A stretch of 64,000 bases of DNA from Oopsacas minuta (lineage: Eukaryota > Porifera > Hexactinellida > Lyssacinosida > Leucopsacidae), in the NCBI GenBank assembly GCA_024704765.1, contig JAKMXF010000300.1:372001-436000 (forward strand). The letters run 5' to 3'. The stretch's first letter is position 1. Every line of letters begins with the position of its first letter. Positions 9,769-20,748 of this stretch are shown one piece after another. The translations under genes were made by a program, and so were the position numbers. A model generated the notes under the pieces. It had not been told where the DNA came from. It was given only the letters and a program-made list of their open reading frames with translations, and searched no databases.

Positions 9769-12700
9769 ATGGGAGAACCAATAGAAGGAGAAGTACACCA
9801 ACTTGTTACACATTTGGGAATTAGGAAATGGAGGAAGAGATATTTGATTGTGAAAACGAGTTACTTAATGTTGTACGAGAAACAGGAAGACGTGAACAAT
9901 CCTAATCCACAATTAAAAGTATCGTTTTATGAGATAAAAGAAATCCAAGAAGCAACGTTTATAGGAGATCAATCTGGTCAGGTGAAGAGGGACACTAATT
10001 GTGGGTTCAAAGTTGATTACGGAGGTCACCACTCTATAAGTCTCCAAGCAAATAGTCAAGAAGAAAGGACAAAGTTCGTACAGAGTTTACAAGATAAGAA
10101 AAATTTTTGGCAGCAACAAACTCCAACTTCTCCAGAAAAAACATTTTTCGGTAAAGATTCTAGTATGGAGTTAATAGAAACCTGTGAAATCGACTTAAAA
10201 GATCCATTGGGGCTAGTAGGAAAGGAAGAAGTAAGTTTATACGATAGTATGTGTAAAATAATATACAAGTTTTCCTCTTGAAATATCTAGGTAGTACAGA
10301 TTAGAGAAGAATTTGAAGGAACATGTTCAGTGAGACTACTTTATAGTGATGCTAGTATTCAATATGCAACTCTAAGTTCAAACATGACTGGGGAAGAAGT
10401 GTTGGAGCAGGTACAAGATCTCTCAAACTCCAGCAGATCATCCTTGTTCCTCCTGGACACTAAGGGAGTGGTACAAAACCTCAGACCAAAAGACAAACCT
10501 GGACCAATTCTAGCTAGACTATATGGTCTGTGTGTTGTGGAACCTCAGAATAGAGTTTTTGTGGTGCATTTCCCAAGTAGTGACTGGATACCACTTATAT
10601 TGAATAAGGGGGTAAGCTGTCAACAGATTATCCATTCTCAAAAGGTAACTATAATAATCTCTACCCACAAGTTAAACTCATTTTATCGTAATAAAGTTGT
10701 ATTTATTTGAGGAAGGTTTGGAAATGATGAGATTAAGTCCTTAATGCGTGTCATTTGAGACTGTTTGTGTTGAGGTTTTCTCACGATAGCAGCCACTGAC
10801 GAGGAAAAGTTCTGATCCCAAAAATGGTTCAAACCTGGGTTCTATGGACCAATTGGTGGTCTACAGGCATCATGGGGTCCACAGGATCTGAAATTTTGTA
10901 TTTGCAGTCTTTCAGAGGGGTCTTATAGAATGTGTGTTGAAATTACACTGTAAAGTTGTGATTTTAGTCTAACTTGAATTGTTTGTAGATCAAAGCAAAG
11001 ATAAGTGATAATCAATCCTCAAATGCTGCGCTATTCATTCGTAAATCAACAGAGATACAATCCATCAGTTCACATACAGCTGGAGAAGTGCAACTATCCC
11101 ATCAAGAATGTCCAGCCGAGTTGCTATACACTGAAACGACCGAGGGTGTGGAACCTAAGCAAACTGTCTTGATACTGAGACAAGGCACAACTGGTACAGC
11201 TGTTACGAAAACAGAGAGGAATAGAACCATGACAATAAAGGACAAATATGCTCTTCTATCATCTCCACTCAGCAAGGTAAAGAATCAGCGTAACATGGAA
11301 ATGATATACGATGAAGCTATCGAAAACTTAGAAAATGATCCGTTACAATCAAGTGTTATGGTGCCCAAGATCAACCAAGAATGGTATGACTTAATTTGTA
11401 AATTTTCCGCATGCATCTAATCGCTCTAATTAGGTTAGAAGATTCAGACAATACTCCTGATGATAATAGGATAAGATTTAGAGAAAAAGCAGAAGAGATC
11501 TCACCTATTGACGAATCAGTAGAATTGCTACCCTCCTCAGAACCAAGGGGACGATTACCACCGTTACATAGTACGAGCCCTTCAAAGACTGATGGAGTTA
11601 AAAAACTGTTTAATAAAACTTTTCACTCAAAGAAATCAGCTGAAATTCAAAAGGATGACACAGTACAAGCACAAGAACTAAAGAGAGGCAGGACAACTGC
11701 ACTCACTATATCAGATGTAAATACAAACAATTATTATCCCAAATATTCCATTATTTCACTTACATATAGGATGATGAACATATGGTCTATGTTGATGAAG
11801 CAAACAGACACAAACATACAGATAGTCATCCATTCGAAATGTCAATAGAAGATAACTTTCATCAATCATCTAAACATCATTACATCCCTCCATCTACACA
11901 AAACAAGATTGTAGAAGAACCTAGACAACAGCATCTGGTCAGACCTAGCAGTCTTGCTCCAATACTAACCGCTGGAGAGATAGCCAGGCATGTTACGTCA
12001 GCAAAAACACCTGACGAAGAGAACTACCCATTATCACCAACAAGCATTACTCTACAGGAGATAGCCAAGTAAGAATTTATAGGTTAATTTAGTATAGTTA
12101 AGAAGAGTAATTCGATCTGGAAATTATCACAATTGGGTATAAGTATTTATAAGATAACATTGCTATAGATATCCAACTATCAAAACTTCTACCTGGCAAC
12201 AAGTGGAAAATAATTCAATGACTGAGAGAAAAGATGATTTAGATAAAAATGCAATCATTTCCGATCTCCAAGCAAGAGCTAATCCAAACATAGAAAGCAA
12301 GCCTGCTATAGGAGCTATTAAAGTTGATACCAGACAGCCAATCATGATACCTAAAATAGCTGTAACATCCCAAGAAACGCGAGTTTTCCAGATTATATCG
12401 CCGGCATTATTGAGAACATGGGTATTGAATAAGGCTAACAATCCTCCATCTAAGATACAGGTTAATAAGAGCATCCTTGAGTGGAAGAAAGATAAATGGG
12501 TGCTAGCTGCTAACTCACAGTATTCAGACCTCACCCTAACAGATGAGAATAAAAGCATTTTCAAATTGGCAGGAGGGATAGAACTCGTGTACTATGATAA
12601 GAGCAAAGTCTGGTCAGTGAATGGACCTAAGATTATCAAATACGTACAACCTAGCATGGAATTGAAGAAAAATGCTGGTCCAAAGACGAACGTACAAAGA

Positions 12701-14035
12701 AAAAAGATGGAATTCACTCGTCAAGCTGTTGCTCAGTTTTCTAACGTAGCAGGTAGGGAGGATGAGTTAGGATTTAATGATGGTGACGTAATGAATATTG
12801 TTTCTGAAGTCAGTGAAGATTGGTTGATGTGTGAGAACAAAGAGGGGGTAAGAGGGTATGTACCTACTAATTATGTTAAGATTCAAGACTATAAACCTAC
12901 AGCCGTCAAAGAAGAGGAAATACAAGATAAACTAGATTCTGAGGAGCAAAACGAGGATGCGAAAAGTGAAAGTAAGGTGCTTGAGGATAATCCAGAAGGA
13001 TCTGATAAAGTAGAAATAGAACCTGAGCCTGTTATCGACATGTATACTCGATTAGCTATACAATTGAGGGAGAAAATAAAACTTCTACAAAATGCAGTGG
13101 ATCCTATAATATGGCATTCAGGAGCAACAAGAGATCCAGAAATCAAGAAGCAATTATTCGACGATAGGAAAACACCTGCAGTTGCTGTGTTGATTAGAGG
13201 GAAGCTGTCTACTGCGTTAGCAGAAATAATTTTGAAGGGGTTGAAGGCAAAGAAAAGCTTTTTCCAAATTGAGAATAATAACATTTGGAGTGTTGTGCTT
13301 GAGACTGCGAAATATAAGGATTCAATTCCTGCATGTAGTTCTGCTTACAAAGCTATAGAAGACATTTGTATACTGAGCGAAGTAACGAATACTCTCGGAT
13401 CACCAAGTTCTAAATTCCGTTCTTTCATCTGTCAAGCTCTGAACAACCAGTTCTTGGAATCTTGGCTATATACAGTATTTTTCGATTTAGGAGGAAATGC
13501 ATTTGAGGGTTTGTATGAAATAGATTCTTTCGTGGTATGCAGTCGGCATGAAAAGATTCGGACTCTTTTGGAAGAAATGCTACTCATTGTACAGCCACTG
13601 GATGCGCTTGGGTTTCAGTTATCTATCAATTTCGAACGAGGTCCGCAACCTTCTGAAGGAAAATGGCTCAGTTCTAGTGGTATCGGACAGAGATTTGGTA
13701 ATATATTTCTCAAAACAATGACACAGCCCATTACACCACTTGGCACAAAGAACTCGTCAAGAACATCTAGCCGAGAAAACTTATCAATTAATCATACCAT
13801 GACAAGTCTAAGTCGATCATCCAGCCCTACAAATGAAAACAACAACAAAATGTTTGTTACTCCTGGCGAATCGATAAAGAAGGGGAATGTAACAGTAGAT
13901 ACAGCTACAGATATAGCAGTTGCAGATTCTATTTATACTAGAACAATTGGACCCAAAAAAAGCATTGAACAACTCAACAAAATTGTAGAAGATTCCAAGA
14001 TTCAGGAAGATACTCCTGATGATGTAAATATATAG
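9769..14035 (+). CDS. PH / RA-like / SH3 / RUN multidomain adaptor
   Basis: Six exons (9769-10230, 10291-10644, 10989-11383, 11434-11716, 11770-12068, 12169-14035) join in frame to 1,219 residues. In order: a PH domain (about 1-115; KWRKRYLIVKTSYLMLYEK), an RA/ubiquitin-like fold (about 165-235; VRLLYSDASIQYATLSSNMT), possibly a second beta-grasp segment (about 240-300), a Ser/Pro-rich linker, an SH3 domain (about 782-838; DELGFNDGDV, GYVPTNYV) and a RUN-like domain (about 888-1070; SKFRSFICQALNNQFLESWL), then a Ser-rich tail. RUN, RA and PH domains commonly bind small GTPases or phosphoinositides, and SH3 binds Pro-rich ligands, so a membrane-traffic or cytoskeletal adaptor is likely. RUSC proteins have RUN before SH3; the order here is reversed. 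I know no family with this full order, and the RA and RUN calls rest on eye alignment. Confidence 0.75.
10645..10988 (+). other. Unusually long intron, compositionally distinct
   Basis: This intron is 344 nt, while the other four in the gene are 50-100 nt. It begins GTAACT and ends TTTGTAG. Its middle (about 10720-10920) is visibly richer in G and C than other introns here and looks like unique or inserted sequence. No open frame or clear repeat ends are seen. Confidence 0.4.
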
Positions 14036-14271
14036 AGATTTAATAGCAAATGTAGCTCTTGTACAAATGTAAACATTTCTCTGTATTTGGACAGTTTATA
14101 AATATTATCTCATATTTATATACAATTTTTTTTTACCATTTATGGACTTCAATTGATACATTTCGATAGAGAAATTTAACACTTGTGGTTTCATATAATT
14201 GTTATAAATAATGGCTTTAATCTGCCCGAATTGTGTATAACGGTTTGTCCTATATACAATTCTAACCTAGA
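14036..14271. other. Spacer between adaptor gene and myosin III
   Basis: AT-rich spacer with an A/T run. It should contain the adaptor poly(A) site and the myosin promoter. No other feature is seen. Confidence 0.4.
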
Positions 14272-17200
14272 ATGGCTAGTTGGATGAATGACTCAGAACT
14301 TATGCAAGAACTTAGACGCTTGGAGAATCCAGTAGGAAAATGGGAGCTGGTGGAACGGATCGGAGAAGGCACTTACGGAGAAGTATACAAAGCTAGGAAT
14401 TGTAAATCTGGGGAGATACAGGCTGTCAAGGTTATGGATGATGTAGCTGAGAAGGAAGATGACATACGAGCTGAGTTAGAGGTCCTCAAACATCACTCGC
14501 TCCATCCGAATATCGCCTCATTCTACGGAGCATACTTGAAGCCTGGCACAGGTGGGGAGGAACAGTTATGGCTAGTAATGGAGTATTGTGAGGGAGGGTC
14601 TATTACAGATATAGCAAAGAGTGTTCAAGAAAGAGGCTCATGTCTAGAAGAAGATTGTGTTTCATTCATCTTGAGAGAAATTCTTCAAGGATTATTCTAC
14701 TTACACAAATCACATATAATACATCGTGACGTAAAAGGCCAAAACGTCCTACTCACTCGACAAGCTCACGTCAAGCTAATTGACTTTGGTATAGCTGCTA
14801 AAATAGCTTACACATTAGACAAAAGACATTCACATTTGGGGACTCCCTTTTGGATGGCACCAGAAGTAATAGCTTGTGAAAATCAACTAGATATGGACTA
14901 TGATAATCGAGCTGACGTCTGGTCCCTTGGTATAACTGCCATTGAACTTGCGGACTCGGTTACTCCCTATCATGGGGAACATCCTGCTCGTGTTCTATTC
15001 AGGATCCCTCGTGACCCGTCACCAACCGTAAGAGACACGGAAAAATGGTCACAGAAATTTCTCGATTTTATAGCTCGCTGTCTTATAAAGGATTACGAGA
15101 AAAGACCAAATGTATTAGAGCTTCTGGCTGATCCATTTGTTGATACGAATACAGATCCACGTAATATCAGACGTAAGTTGGTACAATTACTTGATCAAGC
15201 ACAAGGACCGAGATTAGATGATGACGATATATTCACTCTGAGTTCAAAAGGCGGATCTGATACAATTAAAGCATATAAACCTAGTATACCAGCTTGGGAA
15301 GTTCATGACCTCGCTTCTCTAGAAACTATTGATGAAGGAATTATAGTTCATTATTTACAAGAACGTTATATGAGAGGTGATATATACACCTACGTAGGAG
15401 ACGTACTAATATCTCTAAACCCGTTTGAGACTCTAGATATTTATAACAAACGATTTCAAGATCATTATATAAATATTCCTACAACAAAAGACAGGCCACC
15501 TCATCTATTCGCTATAGCAGATGTTACCTATCAGTCAATGTTAGTGAATAACAAATTCCAATGTACACTGATTTCCGGTGAGAGCGGATCAGGCAAAACC
15601 GAAGCTTCTAACATCTTTCTACAACATTTAACAAGACTAGGACGAGCTAGTTCAAAAGCATTGGAAGATAAGATACTTAAAGTTAATCCAGTTCTAGAAG
15701 CATTTGGAAATGCACGTACTATCATTAATAATAATTCTTCAAGATTTGGGAAGTACATTGAAGTTTTCTTCAACTCTTCTGGTCGAGTTATTGGAGCGGA
15801 AATTACTCAGTATCTGTTAGAAAAGTCCCGTATTATTCATCAACCGAGAAGAGAGAGAAGTTTCCATATATTCTATTATCTTTTAGGCTATCTAAGACAG
15901 GAAAATAAACTTGAAAGTTTCTACTTCACACCAGGAGAAGATCACCGTTACATGCGTATCGGAGGAACAATAGTAGAATATCCCAAACAATACACTGTAA
16001 ATTCTCTCAATTTCAACAACATACGTCACTCGTTGGATATTATAGGGTTTACTCCCCGTGAGAAAACTTCAATATACTCGATAATAGCTGCTATACTCCA
16101 TATGGGTGATATACAGATTGAGATTGATATGTCTAGCTATGACGTCACATCTCATATAGTAGAATCTACGCTAGTAGCTAATCCTGATGAGGCTAAAAAA
16201 GCTGCTACTCTTCTGAAAATAAATACGGAACAACTGATTCAAGTTATAACCACTATGGGAGTAGTTACTCGTGGAGAATACCTTGAGATTCCAAATACTT
16301 TGGAACAAGCAATGGATATACGAGATGCTATTTCTAAGGCATTATATGGGAGATTGTTTTCCTGGATAGTTAAGAGAATTAACATATCCATAGTCCCTAA
16401 AGTTATTCCTGAAGACTACCTGTCTATTGGAATATTAGATATTTTCGGGTTTGAAAACTTTAAGAAGAATTCTCTTGAACAGATGAATATTAATATCGCG
16501 AATGAACAACTACAGTACTTCTTCAATCAACATATATTCGCATTGGAGCAGGCTGAATATGCGAAGGAAGGGATTAACTTGAATACATTCTCATTCACAA
16601 ACAATCAACCTATCTTGGATATGTTACTCAAGAAGCCGGTTGGATTACTTGCACTTTTAGACGATGAGAGCAAGTTCTCAAGTGCTACCGATCACTCTCT
16701 GATAACCAAATTCCATTCTCACTATTCTAGATCTAAGCACTACATTAGACCTAAATCTAACCACCCAACATTTGGGATAGTACACTACGCTGGTAAGGTG
16801 AGCTATTCAGGTATAGGTTTCTTACAAAAGAATCGTGATACACTACAATCTAGTGCAGTTACACTTCTGAGAGAATCAAGAGATGATCTTATACTAGAGT
16901 TATTCTCTGATAAGTTTATTGCTGGTGGGTCGCTACTAGCTGAAAAAACTTCTACCGCTAGCAAAGCTTCTCGATCACGACTGAAATACTTCGCTACAGG
17001 TGATTCACATAAATCAGGACGTGAAGGACAGGGTATACCAAGTGGTCAACCTAATCCTGCATCCCTGGTCCGTAACCAAACTGTCAGCACACATTTCCGT
17101 AACTCTCTCCGTGAATTAATGGTCAAAATAGAATCGGCTCAGCCCCATTTTATCAGATGTATTGACCCTAATGGTACTAAAACTCCTAAGCTATTTCTTC

Positions 17201-18570
17201 CACATAAAGTAGTAGAGCAGTTGAGATACACAGGAGTACTGGAGACTTGTAAAATCAGGAAAGAAGGCTATTCACATAGAATGTTATTCGAGGAATTTAT
17301 TGAGAGATACAAAGTGCTTGATTTAGGGTATGGACAGAAGGTTAACAGACCGTTTGCTAATTGTGCACAAATCTTAGAAACAACTCGTATTCGTGGCTAC
17401 CAGCTTGGTCGTAGTAAAGTATTCTTAAAGTATTATCACGTTGAAGAGCTAAACGAGATGGTTAAGAGATACAAAAAGTACGCTATTACCTTACAAAGGT
17501 TTGTGAGAGGATTTCTAGCACGTAGACTTAGAGATAGGATTATATGGAATACTAATAACAAAGCTTCTTCTGTTATTGGACGGTGTGTAAGAGCTTGGTT
17601 GTTTAGGATAGCATTTTGGAGATTAGTAAAGAGTGATTATCGTAAAATCGTAAAGCTACAAGCTTTGGCTAAAATGGAGCTAGCACGTATACATTATTTT
17701 AAGCTGAAATTTGAATCACATAGAAGAGCTCGTGCAACTAAACTACTTCAATCTGCTATCAGAATATGGCTAGCTAAGAGACACTATTCTCATTTACAAG
17801 AGCAGATAATGCTGGATAGCTTAACTGTACTTCAAGCTGGTGTAAGAGGGTTAATAGCTCGTAAACTTGTAAAGGAAATGGTCAGACAACAGTCAGCAGC
17901 AATTGTATTACAGAGAGCTATTAGAGTTGTAATAGAGAAGAGAATGAGGATTGAGAAAGAGCAAAATATTAATAGAGAGACTGTAATGGTAATGAGACCA
18001 GGTCTTGTAGGATCTAATAATACAAACGATTTGAATGTTTGGATAGAGAAAGTTATACCGGTTGGCGACAGAGCTCTTCTTGAGTCTAGGAAACGTAAGG
18101 CACGTAGTAAAGGTTCATTACGTCATCAGTTAGAGAGAGGGATAATGGAGGAATACAATAGAGAACAGGGAGCTATCACGATACAGAGATTTTACAGAGG
18201 GTGGCAAGCGAGGAGAGTCACTAGACCAGCGTTATTACGAGCTGCTAACGAGAAGAGAGCTGTTATAAACTTTCTTACGGAAATGACGAATGTAAGTAAT
18301 AAATTAGTGAAGAAGCAATTACTACTAGACGACAAGAAATGGCATTTCACTCATGTACCTCCATGCGAGCCTTCAACCACGAGTTTATACACAACTATCT
18401 CTGTACAAGATAGTGTTAGGTTTTTCAAAACATTGGAACAATCTCAACAGAAAATTCCTAGACCACATATAGCTGGATCTGCTCTGCACGAATTGCCAGC
18501 TAATAACATCGATAGTAATGAGCTTAAAGGGGCCAGGTTCAACTTCACGGCTATGTACGCGAACAAATAA
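14272..18570 (+). CDS. MYO3: Class III myosin (N-terminal kinase plus motor), single exon
   Basis: One uninterrupted 1,432-residue frame. Residues about 15-295 are an STE20-type kinase: glycine loop GEGTYGEVYKA, AVKV lysine, HRDVKGQN, DFG and MAPEV are intact. A myosin motor follows (about 340-1060) with P-loop GESGSGKTE, switch I NNNSSRFGKY, switch II DIFGFENF, and the actin-binding segment HFIRCIDPN. The C terminus has several IQ-like repeats (for example ITLQRFVRGFLARRL and ITIQRFYRGWQARR), which bind calmodulin-type light chains. The residue at the TEDS position is Glu by my count. Kinase plus motor defines class III myosins (NINAC, MYO3A/B), which move to tips of actin protrusions and regulate themselves by kinase activity. 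The lack of any intron across 4.3 kb is striking. The next gene, swiprosin, is also an actin-associated protein. Confidence 0.93.
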   Translation: MASWMNDSELMQELRRLENPVGKWELVERIGEGTYGEVYKARNCKSGEIQAVKVMDDVAEKEDDIRAELEVLKHHSLHPNIASFYGAYLKPGTGGEEQLWLVMEYCEGGSITDIAKSVQERGSCLEEDCVSFILREILQGLFYLHKSHIIHRDVKGQNVLLTRQAHVKLIDFGIAAKIAYTLDKRHSHLGTPFWMAPEVIACENQLDMDYDNRADVWSLGITAIELADSVTPYHGEHPARVLFRIPRDPSPTVRDTEKWSQKFLDFIARCLIKDYEKRPNVLELLADPFVDTNTDPRNIRRKLVQLLDQAQGPRLDDDDIFTLSSKGGSDTIKAYKPSIPAWEVHDLASLETIDEGIIVHYLQERYMRGDIYTYVGDVLISLNPFETLDIYNKRFQDHYINIPTTKDRPPHLFAIADVTYQSMLVNNKFQCTLISGESGSGKTEASNIFLQHLTRLGRASSKALEDKILKVNPVLEAFGNARTIINNNSSRFGKYIEVFFNSSGRVIGAEITQYLLEKSRIIHQPRRERSFHIFYYLLGYLRQENKLESFYFTPGEDHRYMRIGGTIVEYPKQYTVNSLNFNNIRHSLDIIGFTPREKTSIYSIIAAILHMGDIQIEIDMSSYDVTSHIVESTLVANPDEAKKAATLLKINTEQLIQVITTMGVVTRGEYLEIPNTLEQAMDIRDAISKALYGRLFSWIVKRINISIVPKVIPEDYLSIGILDIFGFENFKKNSLEQMNINIANEQLQYFFNQHIFALEQAEYAKEGINLNTFSFTNNQPILDMLLKKPVGLLALLDDESKFSSATDHSLITKFHSHYSRSKHYIRPKSNHPTFGIVHYAGKVSYSGIGFLQKNRDTLQSSAVTLLRESRDDLILELFSDKFIAGGSLLAEKTSTASKASRSRLKYFATGDSHKSGREGQGIPSGQPNPASLVRNQTVSTHFRNSLRELMVKIESAQPHFIRCIDPNGTKTPKLFLPHKVVEQLRYTGVLETCKIRKEGYSHRMLFEEFIERYKVLDLGYGQKVNRPFANCAQILETTRIRGYQLGRSKVFLKYYHVEELNEMVKRYKKYAITLQRFVRGFLARRLRDRIIWNTNNKASSVIGRCVRAWLFRIAFWRLVKSDYRKIVKLQALAKMELARIHYFKLKFESHRRARATKLLQSAIRIWLAKRHYSHLQEQIMLDSLTVLQAGVRGLIARKLVKEMVRQQSAAIVLQRAIRVVIEKRMRIEKEQNINRETVMVMRPGLVGSNNTNDLNVWIEKVIPVGDRALLESRKRKARSKGSLRHQLERGIMEEYNREQGAITIQRFYRGWQARRVTRPALLRAANEKRAVINFLTEMTNVSNKLVKKQLLLDDKKWHFTHVPPCEPSTTSLYTTISVQDSVRFFKTLEQSQQKIPRPHIAGSALHELPANNIDSNELKGARFNFTAMYANK

Positions 18571-18896
18571 TTATTTTCACTTTTCTATGCAACATGGTCA
18601 CTTACCTTATTCTCTGAATTTTGAACCAAATAATATTTTATTCAACTACTGCCATACTAAGGCTAGCAAACTGTAATTATAATATCGCATAGTGGCTTCA
18701 GAACCCGTTTAAAATGCTGTTAGCAGATTTAGTTTAACTGCATGGAGAAACGACCTAAAATGGTGATTTCAGAGACAATATGAGCAACATTTAAACAAAT
18801 TGCTCTTTACATTGTTTAGGTTGAGTTTAATTGCAATAATTTCTAATTAATTTCAATTAGACTATTAATTGTTTGAATAAGCTATAGATTACTAGT
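18571..18896. other. Spacer, nothing recognised
   Basis: A 326-bp AT-rich spacer between myosin III and EFHD. It presumably holds a 3' UTR and the EFHD promoter. I see no ORF, repeat or RNA gene. Confidence 0.4.
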
Positions 18897-19451
18897 ATGT
18901 CTGAATTGGGTCAAATTCTAGCTAGACGTGGACGAATCAACGAAGGGGAAGAGGCGTCGAAGCCTGGTACTCATGGATCTATTTATGCTGAATTTAAAGA
19001 ACTTTCCATCCCAGAAATTAAAGAATACAAAAAGACATTTGAAAAGTACGATGTGGATAAATCAAATTTTATTGATATGATGGAACTTAAGTTAATGATG
19101 GAGAAGTTAGGAGCTCCTCAAACACATCTAGGACTCAAGGCTATGATAAAGGAAGTGGATGAGGATATGGACAACCAGATTTCATTTCGTGAATTTCTTC
19201 TTATCTTCAGGAAGGCAGGTACAGGAGAATTGATTGCAGATGGTCTTTCTGTAATCGCGAAAAGTTGCAATGTTGCAGAAGAAGGTGTTAAAGGAGCTAA
19301 GAGTTTCTTCGAAGCCAAAGCAGCTGAGGTTTCCAAGGGAGCGAGATTTGAAGAAGAAATGAAAGCCGAGAAAGAAAAGAAAGCGAAGGAAGCTGAAGAG
19401 GCCAGACTTCGTAAAGAAGCATTCAAAGCAAAGTCTTCAGCTTTTAAGTAA
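18897..19451 (+). CDS. EFHD2: Swiprosin / EF-hand domain protein (EFHD1/2)
   Basis: A single 184-residue exon. It follows vertebrate EFHD1/2 almost segment by segment: EIKEYKKTFEKYDVDKSNFIDMMELKLMMEKLGAPQ is the first EF-hand region in which acidic ligand positions are present, EVDEDMDNQISFREFLLIF is the second, then EEGVKGAKSFFEAK and a C-terminal Lys/Glu/Ala coiled coil. In animals these proteins bind calcium and actin and modulate bundling and cell spreading. The start at MSELGQ gives a normal but slightly short N terminus that lacks the long low-complexity stretch of human EFHD2. Which paralog it corresponds to cannot be said; it is probably ancestral to both. Confidence 0.93.
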   Translation: MSELGQILARRGRINEGEEASKPGTHGSIYAEFKELSIPEIKEYKKTFEKYDVDKSNFIDMMELKLMMEKLGAPQTHLGLKAMIKEVDEDMDNQISFREFLLIFRKAGTGELIADGLSVIAKSCNVAEEGVKGAKSFFEAKAAEVSKGARFEEEMKAEKEKKAKEAEEARLRKEAFKAKSSAFK

Positions 19452-19807
19452 CTACACGCTACGTGAATTTCTCCCTCTGAATAATAAATTTAATATTATA
19501 ATTAAACTAACCAACATCTCATAATTATTTCCTGTTGAATGTATTATATAGATAAAGTGAGGATGTTAATTATTATAGACACAAAATGATTAGTATAGTA
19601 TAACCTAAGTGAATTATTGAATAAGCAGGCTAGTTTTACAAAAATACTATCTACTGTCTGTTGTAGGATGTTATTCTTGTTTTAGCTGAAAATTCTTAAA
19701 ATTTCTACCTCAAAATGACATCCCAGTTATTTAAGCTACACAAATTCACTTAGTGTCTTGTCAAATGTGAACATATAAATACGTTAATTATACGTGTGTT
19801 GTGAAAA
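19452..19807. other. Spacer, nothing recognised
   Basis: A 356-bp AT-rich spacer. It has AATAAA-like signals shortly after the EFHD stop (near 19480) and the presumed promoter of the RhoGAP gene. No supported ORF. Confidence 0.4.
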
Positions 19808-20702
19808 ATGAGTTTTACTAAAGGATTTCGTCTTTTGTATCGCATTAGCAAGTTTAAAATGGAATTTAAAAAGAATAAAGACAAGGGTCCTATACTTCAG
19901 GTAATATAATATAGCAATAGAGTTACATGTATAGTTATTGAGTGTGTCGTTTAGAGAGGGAGATTGATATCCACTGATTTGGAGACCTTCTTCTCGGAAT
20001 GGCAAGACATACAATCTTCTAATCGAGATTCTTATCATCCTCAAGAGGAGAAAGAAGTTGAGAAGTTAACAGAAGAGGAGAAAGAAGAGAAAGGTAAGAT
20101 TTTACAATGAATTATTCACTCATTAAATAACTGTACGTATTTCTATAGAGGTTCAAGAGCAAATAGCCTGGCTAGAAGATGCAGGAATGGAAAATATAGT
20201 AGAGAGAATGAAACGTATGTTCCTATACACATTAGTATATTGCCCAAAATCTTCTATATAATTCCTTATATAGAAGATACAAATATTAATGGATTCGATT
20301 TGGAAGCCTCGGTTGCATGGATGTCAGTAAAACAAGCATCAGTAGTCAGGAGGAGAGTATTTAGCGTACAGAATACGATCAGGAGGAGGAAAGCTAAAAA
20401 GTTCATTGATGGTCCTCGAGCTAAAGAGGAAGGGAAACAAATCAGTACTTACACTAACGATTCACAAGATTCACCTGAAGTTAGTAAATGTAAATAAGTG
20501 ATATTAAATTTGTGTATATTTAACATGTAAATCTATAGGATTATCCCGCATGCAATGACCTCTACGATAACATATTTCCTGCTACTACTGATATACAAGA
20601 CAGTTGTGAAGTACCTGGGGCTGTTAACGAGGTGTTTGAACTAGTAAGTATTACCAATCAGTGAATTCTATGAATACAAATATTTTATTATTATTATTAT
20701 TA

Positions 20703-20748
<46 letters not shown>

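Noticed and set aside
11276-11290. Possible splice donor GTAAAG after LSSPLSK in the adaptor gene
   Set aside because: No acceptor follows before the frame continues; the donor at 11384 (GTATGA) closes the phase with the next exon.
12163-13284. Minus-strand ORFs opposite the SH3-RUN exon
   Set aside because: The plus-strand frame has recognisable SH3 and RUN segments and spliced continuity; the antisense frames have none.
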